Positions 6,771-14,356 of a DNA stretch of 64,000 bases are shown piece by piece. Below the pieces are notes generated by a model. The model searched no databases. It saw nothing but the letters and a program-made list of their open reading frames with translations, and had not been told where the DNA came from. The stretch covers positions 106,652 through 170,651 of the forward strand of contig NZ_BSDE01000009.1 in assembly GCF_030268085.1 (NCBI RefSeq). Direction: 5' to 3'. A program made the translations under genes and the position numbers. Position 1 is the first letter of the stretch. Every line of letters starts with the position of its first letter. The stretch comes from Geothrix limicola (GTDB lineage Bacteria > Acidobacteriota > Holophagae > Holophagales > Holophagaceae).

Positions 6771-7802
6771 ATGGCCAAACTGCTTGTCCACGAAAGCGCA
6801 GGCGCCCGAGAATTCGAAATCATCGATAACGAAGTCCACATGGGGCGCGAGCTGGACAACACCCTCCGGCTGCCCGATCCCAGCATCAGCCGCCACCACT
6901 GCGTGATCCGCAAGCTGGGCGGCGGCTTCGAGATCCAGGACCTGCAAAGCAGCAACGGCGTGCTCGTGAACGGCAACCGGGTGCAGTCCTCGCCCCTGCG
7001 CGACGGCGACCGCATCACCCTCGGCCAGGTGCAGCTCACCTTCCAGGATCCCCATCCCGAAGTCGCGGCCACCGTGGCCATCAACATCCAGGACGCCCCG
7101 GTCCCCTCGGGCACCGTGCGCATGTCCGCCGAGGACCTGGCGGCCATCCACGTCGGCAAGCCCGCCGGCGGCGGCGAAGGCCCCTTCCCCGTGCAGGATC
7201 AGAACGCCACGGGCCCCGTGGCCGTCCCCGCACCCGCCACGCCCGTCACCCCGCCCCTTCCCCCCGCCACTCCACCCGTTGCTCCGCCGCCCGCGCCCAA
7301 GCCCGTGACGCCCGCGCCGGCCTCAGCGCCCGCGGCCGACGGCCCCATGCCCGCCTTCCTCGCCGCCTACCTGCCCCCCATCCCCGACGACGCCCAGCCC
7401 ATCGGGGAGCGGGGCGACTTCTTCACCCGTCTGGTGGCGGTGATCATCGACGTCGTGCCCTTCATCGTCCTCTACATCGCCGTCTTCGTGCTCGGCGTCA
7501 TCGTGCCCTTCCTCGGCTGCATCGTCTTCCCCCTGCTGGGCCTGGCGGGCCTCGCCTACAGCTTCCTCTTCATCCCCTACTGCGAAAGCCACTACGGCGG
7601 CAGCATCGGCAAGAAGCTGATGAAGCTGCGCATCGTGCCCGAGGACAACCCCCTCGGCCGCATCGATTTCGGCACCGCCATCCTGCGCCGCGTGGGCCAC
7701 ATCCTCAACTTCACGATCCTCTACCTCCTCGTGTTCGGCAGCGAGCGCAAGCACGTCGGCGACATGATCAGCAAATCCGTCTGCATCAAGGTCGACCGCT
7801 GA
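6771..7802 (+). CDS. FHA domain-RDD membrane protein
   Basis: 343 residues. Residues ~1-90 are a forkhead-associated domain that binds phosphothreonine (GRELDNTLRLPDPSISRHHC and LQSSNGVLVN carry the typical Gly-Arg, Ser-x-x-His and Asn residues). A Pro/Ala-rich linker (~120-205) follows, then an RDD domain with about three membrane helices (FFTRLVAVIIDVVPFIVLYI onward, SIGKKLMKLRIV). It probably places a phosphothreonine-reading domain at the inner membrane. ATG 6771 is chosen because a GAGGA ribosome site precedes it. TACACT at 6736-6741 is a candidate -10. Partner kinase unknown. Confidence 0.87.
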   Translation: MAKLLVHESAGAREFEIIDNEVHMGRELDNTLRLPDPSISRHHCVIRKLGGGFEIQDLQSSNGVLVNGNRVQSSPLRDGDRITLGQVQLTFQDPHPEVAATVAINIQDAPVPSGTVRMSAEDLAAIHVGKPAGGGEGPFPVQDQNATGPVAVPAPATPVTPPLPPATPPVAPPPAPKPVTPAPASAPAADGPMPAFLAAYLPPIPDDAQPIGERGDFFTRLVAVIIDVVPFIVLYIAVFVLGVIVPFLGCIVFPLLGLAGLAYSFLFIPYCESHYGGSIGKKLMKLRIVPEDNPLGRIDFGTAILRRVGHILNFTILYLLVFGSERKHVGDMISKSVCIKVDR

Positions 7803-7868
7803 CATCACGTTGATGCCGCGTCGATGCCGCCCTGACCCGCGGCTCCCGCCGCTTGCGAAAGGAATCCC

Positions 7869-8291
7869 ATGAACTTCGAACAGGACGGCTCCCGCCGCGC
7901 GGCCCTTGACCAGCTGAAGGGTCCCGCCATCGCGCTCATCGTCACCGCCGCCATCGGCATCGCGCTCCAGCTGTTCTCGCTGCTGGGCCACATGATGGGT
8001 ACGGCCTTCCCCATGGCCATGCGCGGCTACGGCGACAATGCGCGCATGGCCCAGCTGATGGGCGGGGGCATCGGCATGGCCATGGCCGTCGTCGGCATCG
8101 CCTTCGGTGTGGTGGTCCTGATGGGCGCCCTGAAGATGAAGGATGCCCGCAGCTACGGATTCGCCATGACCGCCGCCATCCTCGCCATGGTGCCCTGCCT
8201 CTCGCCTTGCTGCTGCCTGGGCCTGCCCTTCGGCATCTGGGCCCTCGTCATCCTCGTGAAGCCCGAGGTCAAGGGCGCCTTCCAGGCCTAG
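7869..8291 (+). CDS. Small hydrophobic membrane protein
   Basis: 140 residues with an N-terminal polar stretch, then about three or four membrane helices (around residues 20-45, 65-90 and 95-130). Met and Gly are abundant, and a CLSPCCCLGLPFGIW motif sits near the end, typical of small DUF4064-like or DUF4190-like membrane proteins. It starts at ATG 7869 behind AAAGGA. It lies downstream of the FHA-RDD gene and just before a DUF2752 gene, in an apparent run of small membrane-protein genes. Function unknown. Confidence 0.75.
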   Translation: MNFEQDGSRRAALDQLKGPAIALIVTAAIGIALQLFSLLGHMMGTAFPMAMRGYGDNARMAQLMGGGIGMAMAVVGIAFGVVVLMGALKMKDARSYGFAMTAAILAMVPCLSPCCCLGLPFGIWALVILVKPEVKGAFQA

Positions 8292-8303
8292 GCCTTGGCG
8301 GAG

Positions 8304-8756
8304 ATGGCTCCTTTCCATGAGCACCGCGCCGGGAGAGCGTTCCTGCTTCCCCGTGGCGCGACGCTCATGGCGGGGATTTGCGCCTTGGTCCTGGCCCTGA
8401 GCCGCCTGCTTCCCCCGGACGGCCTTCCCAGCTTCGGGGGCTTGGACATCTGCGCCTTCCATGCCGTCACGGGCCTGCCCTGCCCAGGCTGCGGGCTCAC
8501 CCGTGCCTTCGTGGCCCTGGCCCACGGGCAGGTCCACGAAGCCTGGACCCTGCACCCCTTCGCCTTCCCCCTCTTCGCCCTCTGCCTGGCCGGACTCGGT
8601 GCCCCCTGGCTGCCGTCCCCCCTCCTCACGGGACCCCGTTTCACCCGGGCCCTGCGCCGGGCCGCCCTCGCCCTGGTCCTCGCGCTCACGGCCTTCGGCA
8701 GCGTCCGCATGCTGCGGGCCGTCATCCATCCCACGCCCCAGTGGAGCCCGCCATGA
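8304..8756 (+). CDS. DUF2752 membrane protein
   Basis: About 150 residues with three membrane helices and the DUF2752 signature PCPGCGLTRAF after the first helix. The function of the family is not established. The start is uncertain: TTG 8295 and ATG 8304 are both in frame and neither has a well-spaced ribosome site. Its stop overlaps the dcd start as ATGA, so the two are translationally coupled. A second DUF2752 gene lies just beyond dcd on the opposite strand. Confidence 0.8.
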   Translation: MAPFHEHRAGRAFLLPRGATLMAGICALVLALSRLLPPDGLPSFGGLDICAFHAVTGLPCPGCGLTRAFVALAHGQVHEAWTLHPFAFPLFALCLAGLGAPWLPSPLLTGPRFTRALRRAALALVLALTAFGSVRMLRAVIHPTPQWSPP

Positions 8757-9289
8757 TCCTCACCGGCAAGCAGATCCTCGAGGCGAAGGCGGATGGTCGC
8801 ATCCGCATCGAACCCTGGCAGGGCAGCCAGCTCAACCCCAACAGCTACAACCTGCGGCTCGGCGAGGACCTGGCGGTCTACACCGAGCACGAACTCGACA
8901 TGGCGAAACCCAATGGCATCGAGTTCCTGAAGATCCCCGCCGAGGGCCTGCTGCTGCAGCCGGGGAAGCTCTACCTCGGCCGCACGCTCGAATACACCGA
9001 GACCCGCGGCATGGTGCCCATGCTGGAGGGGCGCAGCAGCGTGGGACGCCTGGGGCTCTTCGTGCACGTCACCGCGGGCTTCGGCGACATCGGCTTCTGC
9101 GGCTACTGGACCCTGGAGATCAGCTGCATCCAGCCCGTGCGCATCTATGCGGGCGTGGCCATCTGCCAGATCTTCTACCACACCGTCAGCGGCGAGTACG
9201 ACAGCTACGAATCGGGCAAGTACCAGCGGAACTCGGGCATCCAGCCGTCCATGCTGTGGAAGGACTTCATCAAGGAATCGGACCGCTGA
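8753..9289 (+). CDS. dcd: dCTP deaminase
   Basis: 178 residues of the dUTPase/dCTP deaminase trimer fold. It deaminates dCTP to dUTP, feeding dTMP synthesis. Visible family motifs are LNPNSYNLRLGEDL near the N-terminus, MLEGRSSVGRLGLFVHVTAG (the nucleotide-binding serine and the catalytic Glu-containing region) and YQRNSGIQPS at the end. The length is close to the bifunctional and monofunctional bacterial forms, so direct dUMP production cannot be excluded. It overlaps the upstream DUF2752 gene by four bases. Confidence 0.93.
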   Translation: MILTGKQILEAKADGRIRIEPWQGSQLNPNSYNLRLGEDLAVYTEHELDMAKPNGIEFLKIPAEGLLLQPGKLYLGRTLEYTETRGMVPMLEGRSSVGRLGLFVHVTAGFGDIGFCGYWTLEISCIQPVRIYAGVAICQIFYHTVSGEYDSYESGKYQRNSGIQPSMLWKDFIKESDR

Positions 9290-9305
9290 CGAGGGCCCCT
9301 GCCCC

Positions 9306-9689
9306 TCAGGGACCCGGAAGCAATCCGAGCATCCGGCCGATGGCATAGGCCGACCACAGCGCGACGCCCAGGATCTTCACCATCGACGGGATGGGCCGCA
9401 GCCGCCCCGCCAGGCTCAGTCCGAGGCCCAGGCCCACCAGCACCAGGGCCGGCGCTCCGAGCGCGTGGAAGTGCAGCGACATGCCGATCTGGCCCCGCGC
9501 CAGGGCCGCCCAGGACCGGGTGAGCCCGCAGGTGGGACACAGCAGCCCCGTCAGCCGGTGAAACAGGCAGAGGTCCGGCAGGGCCTCCCAGCCTGCGACC
9601 GGGACGAGCCCCACCAGCAACAGGGCCCCCCCGAACAGCAGGAGGGCCAGAGATCGGGAACTACTTGCGAAGAGGGAGTCCGTCCGCAT
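9306..9689 (-). CDS. Second DUF2752 membrane protein
   Basis: 127 residues, three predicted membrane helices and the DUF2752 signature LCPTCGLTRSW. It overlaps the end of the GYF-TM2 gene upstream by 29 bases, so it is likely co-expressed with it. It has the same family motif as the gene at 8304, yet is read from the other strand with dcd between them. The start at ATG 9689 lacks a clear ribosome site; coupled translation may explain that. Confidence 0.8.
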   Translation of the reverse strand: MRTDSLFASSSRSLALLLFGGALLLVGLVPVAGWEALPDLCLFHRLTGLLCPTCGLTRSWAALARGQIGMSLHFHALGAPALVLVGLGLGLSLAGRLRPIPSMVKILGVALWSAYAIGRMLGLLPGP

Positions 9690-10029
9690 CTTTGACGTTG
9701 TTCAGGGCGATCAGGATGAAGTCGATCAGGGCCCAGACGCCGCATCCACCGAGGGTGAGGAGCTTGGCCACGCCGAGACCGGTCTGTCCGAGGTAGAACC
9801 GGTCGATGCCCAGCCCGCCGAGGAAGAAAGAAATCAGCAGGGCGACGATCCATTCCTTTTCGGAGAAGACGCCGGTCAGTTCCTTGGCCGGGAACCACTG
9901 GCCGCCCTCCTTCCGGAGCAGGGTGGAGCCCTTGATCTGGCCGGATCGGGCCATCAGCTGAAGGTCCGTGAAGGGCACTGGCCCCTGCTCGGTCCCGAAC
10001 TGCTGAATGAAGAACTGGTCTGAGCTCAC
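9661..10029 (-). CDS. GYF_2-TM2 domain membrane protein
   Basis: 122 residues. Residues ~5-50 look like a GYF_2 domain (FGTEQGPVPFTDLQLMARSG, then TLLRKEGGQWFPA). Residues ~60-115 form a TM2 domain, two membrane helices with FFLGGLGIDRFYLGQTG between them. TM2 proteins are small inner-membrane proteins of unclear function. Translation begins at GTG 10029 with an AAGGGAG ribosome site. The downstream DUF2752 gene overlaps its end. Confidence 0.85.
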   Translation of the reverse strand: MSSDQFFIQQFGTEQGPVPFTDLQLMARSGQIKGSTLLRKEGGQWFPAKELTGVFSEKEWIVALLISFFLGGLGIDRFYLGQTGLGVAKLLTLGGCGVWALIDFILIALNNVKDADGLPLRK

Positions 10030-10147
10030 GGAATCTCCCTTGGGGTGTTGATGTGATATGTGACCATGTCATCACCAACTTAGCCAGCAGTCAAACCGAT
10101 GCCGCGCTCCAAGAGCGGCCATGTTCGAGAGCCCTGTTGGCTGGGAT

Positions 10148-11764
10148 TCAACCCATGCCGTGGATCGCCGTGTCCGAATCCTGGGACCACACCACCTCGT
10201 AGGGCTTCACGTCCTGTTCGATGCCCTTGAGGGAGAAGGCCGCGAGCTGGCGCAGGCTTTCCTTGCCCACGAGCTCCGCGGTGCGGGGGCCGACGACGAT
10301 CTGGCCGGGCTTGGCCACGCCGCTTTCCAGACGGGAGGCCAGGTTCACGGTGCTGCCCATGACGGTGTAGTCCATGCGCTTCTCGCAGCCGATGTCGCCC
10401 GCGAAGGCCTCGCCGCTGTTGATGCCGATGCGCATCCTCAGTTCGGGGTAACCCTCGGGCCTTGCCGAATTGAGGGCGTAGAGGGTCTTCTGCATGGCGA
10501 CGGCCGCCTCCAGCGCGTGGCGCGCGTGGTCGGGGTCGGGGTTGGGCGCGCCGAAGAAGGCCATGATGGCGTCGCCGATGTACTTGTCCAGCGTGCCGCC
10601 CCGGCTGAAGATCTGATCGGTCATGGCCTCGAAGGTGCGGTTGAGTATGCCTGCGAGCACCAGCGGCTCCATGCCCTCGCTCATGCGCGTGAAGCCCGAG
10701 ATGTCGGCGAAGAGCACGCTGATCTGGCAGCGCTGGGCCTGCAGGGCCGGGGCCTCCTTGCTCTGGCTGGACTTCAGGATCTGATCCACCACCGCCGGGC
10801 TGTGGTAGCGCTCGAGGCGCTGACGGAACTTGGCCTCGCGCTCGCGCTGGATGCCCACGGCGGCGAAGTTGGCCATGGCGCTGAGCAGGTGTTCGTCCTC
10901 GCGTTTGAAGCCACCCTTGTTCAGGCTCGTCTCCAGGTAGATCACGCCCAGGGCCTGCTCTTCCACGATGAGGGGCGCGCAGAGGGCCGAGGTGATGCCG
11001 TGGATCTTGATGCTCTCGCCCGCGCTGAAGCGGGGATCCATGCGGGCGTCCGTCGTGAGGATGGCCACGCGGTTGTCCATGGCCGTGCGGGCGATGGTGC
11101 GGCTGATGGGGTTGGTGTGCACCCCGGGCTGCTCCTCCCAGATCAGTTCGGGCACCAGTTCGCCCCCGGCGTCGGCCAGCAGGATGAAGCCGCGCTGGCA
11201 GGGGATCTGGGCCGTCACGAGGCCCATCACCGATTCCAGCAGCTCGGTCAGTCCCGCCGCCCGCAGCAGGGTGCCCGCCATGCTCGCCAGGCGCTGGAAG
11301 AGCGTGACCGCTTCGCCCGCAGGGTGTTGGCCGCTGGCCTGGGCCAGCATGGCCTCCAGGCTGGCGTGGGGCACGAGGATGGAGCCCGACGCGTCGAAGG
11401 CGCGGTCCTCCAGGGAAATCTTCGAAATGGCCGCCTTGGGCGCCAGGTCCAGGTTCAGGCCCGTCGGCGCCGCCGCGCCGCCCTCGGGAACCCACATCAC
11501 CATGGCCTCGCCCAGCAGCACCGTGTCACCCGGGTGCAGGGGCATGGGTTCGGTCAGCGCCGCGCCGTTGAGCGTGGTGCCGTTGAGGGACTTCATGTCC
11601 ATCACGTAGGGCTGGCCGCCCTTCAGGAAGATCCGGGCATGGACGCGGCTGACGGCATTGGCCTGGATCCGGATCGTCGCCTGGTCGCCCCGGCCGACGG
11701 TGATGCCTTCTTCCGTGAGGGTCACAGGGTGCAGGGCACCATCAACCTGGAGGGTGAGTTTCAT
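10148..11764 (-). CDS. FHA-GAF-class III adenylate/guanylate cyclase
   Basis: 538 residues. FHA domain at ~1-95 (GRGDQATIRI, SRVHARIF, SLNGTTLN), GAF domain at ~160-315, then a class III nucleotide cyclase domain at ~345-520. The two metal aspartates are in LFADISGFTRM and YIGDAIMAFFGAP, and the transition-state region reads MGSTVNLASRLE. It would make cAMP (or cGMP) in the cytoplasm in response to a phosphoprotein bound by FHA and a ligand or redox state read by GAF. It is divergent from rimO with a 92-base shared promoter region. Substrate choice was not resolved. Confidence 0.9.
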   Translation of the reverse strand: MKLTLQVDGALHPVTLTEEGITVGRGDQATIRIQANAVSRVHARIFLKGGQPYVMDMKSLNGTTLNGAALTEPMPLHPGDTVLLGEAMVMWVPEGGAAAPTGLNLDLAPKAAISKISLEDRAFDASGSILVPHASLEAMLAQASGQHPAGEAVTLFQRLASMAGTLLRAAGLTELLESVMGLVTAQIPCQRGFILLADAGGELVPELIWEEQPGVHTNPISRTIARTAMDNRVAILTTDARMDPRFSAGESIKIHGITSALCAPLIVEEQALGVIYLETSLNKGGFKREDEHLLSAMANFAAVGIQREREAKFRQRLERYHSPAVVDQILKSSQSKEAPALQAQRCQISVLFADISGFTRMSEGMEPLVLAGILNRTFEAMTDQIFSRGGTLDKYIGDAIMAFFGAPNPDPDHARHALEAAVAMQKTLYALNSARPEGYPELRMRIGINSGEAFAGDIGCEKRMDYTVMGSTVNLASRLESGVAKPGQIVVGPRTAELVGKESLRQLAAFSLKGIEQDVKPYEVVWSQDSDTAIHGMG

Positions 11765-11856
11765 GGCAGATCCGGAGGGGCGTTGAGTTTAACACGCGCT
11801 GCTGACTTCATCGGCCGCCCGTTGTATTCTATGAGGTTCACCCTGCGGGGTATGGA

Positions 11857-13242
11857 GTGCCTTTGACCAAAGTCGGTTTCATGTCCCTGGGATGCCCCAA
11901 GAACCTCGTGGATTCCGAGGTGATGCTGGGCCATCTGCGCCTCAAGGGCTACCAGATCACCCCGGTGCTGGAGGAGGCCCAGGTGCTCGTGGTGAACACC
12001 TGCGGCTTCATCGACGCCGCCAAGCAGGAGAGCGTCGAAGCCATCCTGCAGGCCGCCTCCATGAAGCAGGAGGGCGCCTGCGAAAAGCTCATCGTGGCGG
12101 GCTGCCTGGTGGAGCGCTACCGGGACGACCTCATGGCCGAGATGCCCGAGATCGACGCCTGCCTGGGCACCCGGGACATCGAGCAGATCGCCGAGATCAT
12201 CGGCGCCGGCGCCAGCTTCGAGCTGAACCCCAACCCCGACTACCTCTACACCGAAGCCAGCCCCCGCATGCTGACCACCCCCAAGGCCAGCGCCTACCTC
12301 AAGATCAGCGAGGGCTGCGATCATGCCTGCGCCTTCTGCGTCATCCCCCAGTTGCGGGGCAGCCAGCGCAGCCGCAGCGTCGAAAGCGTCGTGAATGAAG
12401 CCAAGAACCTCGTGGCCCAGGGCGTGCTCGAGATCAGCCTCGTGGGCCAGGACACGACGGACTATGGCCGCGACTTCGGCGATCCCGACGCGCTGGAAAA
12501 GCTCGTGCGCGCCCTCGGGCATGTGGAAGGCCTGCGCTGGTTCCGCGTCCACTACGCCTATCCCAACCGCCTCACGGACGGCCTCCTGCACGCCATGGCG
12601 GAAACCCCCAACTGCGCGCGCTACCTCGACATGCCCCTGCAGCATGCGGATGCCGGCATCCTCAAGGCCATGGCCCGGGGCGGCAGCCGCGCCTCCTTCC
12701 TGAAGCTCATCGAAAAGGTGCGCCGCATCGTGCCGGGCATCGCCATCCGTTCGAATTTCATCGTGGGTTTCCCCGGTGAGGACGAGGCCGCCTTCGAAGA
12801 ACTGAAGGCCTTCGTGAAGGAAGCCCGCTTCGAACACGTGGGCGTCTTCACCTACAGCCCCGAAGAGGGCACCTCGGCCTACGGCTTGGGTGACCCCATC
12901 CAGAAACGCACGAAGGAATCCCGCAAGCGCCGCCTCCTGGAGCTGCAGCAGAAGATCGCCCGCGAAAAGAACCAGGAGCTGGTGGGCCAGGTCATCGATG
13001 TGCTGGTGGAAGGCGCCCACGAGGAGACCGACCTCATCGTGAAGGGCCGCCACGCGGGCCAGGCCCCGGACATCGATGGCAACGTGCTGCTGGTGGACGG
13101 CGCCCCCCAGGTGAACACCATCCAGCGCGTGCGCATCGTGAAGGCCCACGCCTACGACCTCATCGGCGAAGTGGAAGAGGGCGGCCTCGAAGCGAGCACC
13201 GCGGCTTACGAGCAGGCATTCCGGGCCCGCAGACAGGCCTGA
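11857..13242 (+). CDS. rimO: Ribosomal protein uS12 methylthiotransferase
   Basis: 461 residues. An N-terminal UPF0004 domain carries the first Fe-S cluster cysteines (SLGCPKN, NTCGF, AGCLVE). The radical-SAM core has the CxxxCxxC motif as CDHACAFC, and a TRAM domain forms the C-terminus. RimO methylthiolates Asp88 of ribosomal protein S12 using SAM. SLGCPKNLVDSE and CDHACAFCVIPQLRG are RimO rather than MiaB signatures. GTG 11857 is used as start; TTG 11863 is the only close alternative. It is divergent from the cyclase gene. Confidence 0.95.
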   Translation: MPLTKVGFMSLGCPKNLVDSEVMLGHLRLKGYQITPVLEEAQVLVVNTCGFIDAAKQESVEAILQAASMKQEGACEKLIVAGCLVERYRDDLMAEMPEIDACLGTRDIEQIAEIIGAGASFELNPNPDYLYTEASPRMLTTPKASAYLKISEGCDHACAFCVIPQLRGSQRSRSVESVVNEAKNLVAQGVLEISLVGQDTTDYGRDFGDPDALEKLVRALGHVEGLRWFRVHYAYPNRLTDGLLHAMAETPNCARYLDMPLQHADAGILKAMARGGSRASFLKLIEKVRRIVPGIAIRSNFIVGFPGEDEAAFEELKAFVKEARFEHVGVFTYSPEEGTSAYGLGDPIQKRTKESRKRRLLELQQKIAREKNQELVGQVIDVLVEGAHEETDLIVKGRHAGQAPDIDGNVLLVDGAPQVNTIQRVRIVKAHAYDLIGEVEEGGLEASTAAYEQAFRARRQA

Positions 13243-13391
13243 CCGAACCTCGAGCATGCAAACGTCCACCTCCAACGAGGAGGCGCCGAGCCGCACCCTA
13301 ATTGCGTCTATTGACGCTGGAGATGAGCAGCTGTTTTGCTAACATGGCCTTCGAACCTGAAATCAATCGTGCCATTTGTTTCGGAGAGCCC

Positions 13392-14288
13392 ATGAGATGC
13401 CTCCTTCCGGTTGTCTGGACCCTGGCCCAGGCCCAGACCCCAGCGATGCCGGCCCTGACGCCGCCGACGACATCTCCGCAAGCAGCCACGCCTGCACCGG
13501 TGGCACTGGCGCCTGTCCAGATCGTCCTGGACGAGGTGTCCCTCAAGGGTGGCAAATTCAAATCCAAGATGGACAAGGCGAGCCTTCTGAAAGCCCTGAC
13601 CGACATGTTCCAGCAGGCCGGATTCACGGTGCTTCCAAGCTCAGGATCAATTCCGCCCAACGCCCTTCAGATGCGTTTTTTGGTCGCAGCGATTCATGAT
13701 CGTTACGACCGAGTGGCCTTTCAGGTGTCTGGGCGAGCCAGCGAGGGGAAGAATGCCAAGGTGAACGAGAACCTCCCAGGGCAGCCCCAGCGTATCTGGT
13801 TCGCCAACATCACTGCCGCTCGCAGCGGGATCGATGAGGGGGTTTCGGAAATCCATGCCACCCTGGCCGCCTTCGCCACCAACTTCTACAAATGGACCAG
13901 CTTCGCGCTGAACCGGCCCTATGCGAATGTGGTCTTCCCGATGACCTTCCCACCGGCCCCCGAAGCCACCCGGATCAATCCATCCGAGTTCCACAACTGG
14001 AGTTCGGTGAAGATCAAATCCGATGGTTACCGTCCCCCATGGCCGGTGGAAGCCCTGGAACGCCGAACCGCCGGCAACGTCCTCGTGGAACTGCTGGTGG
14101 GCGAAGATGGAAAGCCCATGCGCGCCTACATCAAACAGGGACCCCCGGAGCTTTACCTGCATGCCATCCAATGGGCGATGGGGTACGAATTCGAGCCTGC
14201 CATTGTGGATGGAAAACCGGTTAAAGCGAAATTCCTCTTCAATATGACCTACCAGCAGAGCGACCTGGAGCGCTTCAGCATCCGTTGA
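13392..14288 (+). CDS. Exported protein with TonB C-terminal-like domain
   Basis: 298 residues from ATG 13392, chosen because GGAGAG precedes it. An N-terminal hydrophobic segment ending near AQA looks like a short signal peptide; a Pro/Ala-rich stretch follows. The last ~80 residues (GNVLVELLVGEDGKP to VKAKFLFNMTY) resemble the TonB C-terminal fold. No long membrane anchor is present, so it is more likely a free periplasmic protein than a true TonB energy transducer. The next gene, 68 bases downstream on the same strand, encodes a DUF5916 outer-membrane-type protein. Confidence 0.7.
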   Translation: MRCLLPVVWTLAQAQTPAMPALTPPTTSPQAATPAPVALAPVQIVLDEVSLKGGKFKSKMDKASLLKALTDMFQQAGFTVLPSSGSIPPNALQMRFLVAAIHDRYDRVAFQVSGRASEGKNAKVNENLPGQPQRIWFANITAARSGIDEGVSEIHATLAAFATNFYKWTSFALNRPYANVVFPMTFPPAPEATRINPSEFHNWSSVKIKSDGYRPPWPVEALERRTAGNVLVELLVGEDGKPMRAYIKQGPPELYLHAIQWAMGYEFEPAIVDGKPVKAKFLFNMTYQQSDLERFSIR

Positions 14289-14356
14289 GGGATCCACCCT
14301 CTAAACCGATCTGCGAAAGTCCTCGTAGGCATGGAAATCACCCTTTTGGGGAACCC

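Noticed and set aside
10030..10147. CRP-like TGTGA half-sites near the GYF-TM2 promoter
   Set aside because: TGTGAT and TGTGAC occur as direct, not inverted, repeats; no proper dyad.
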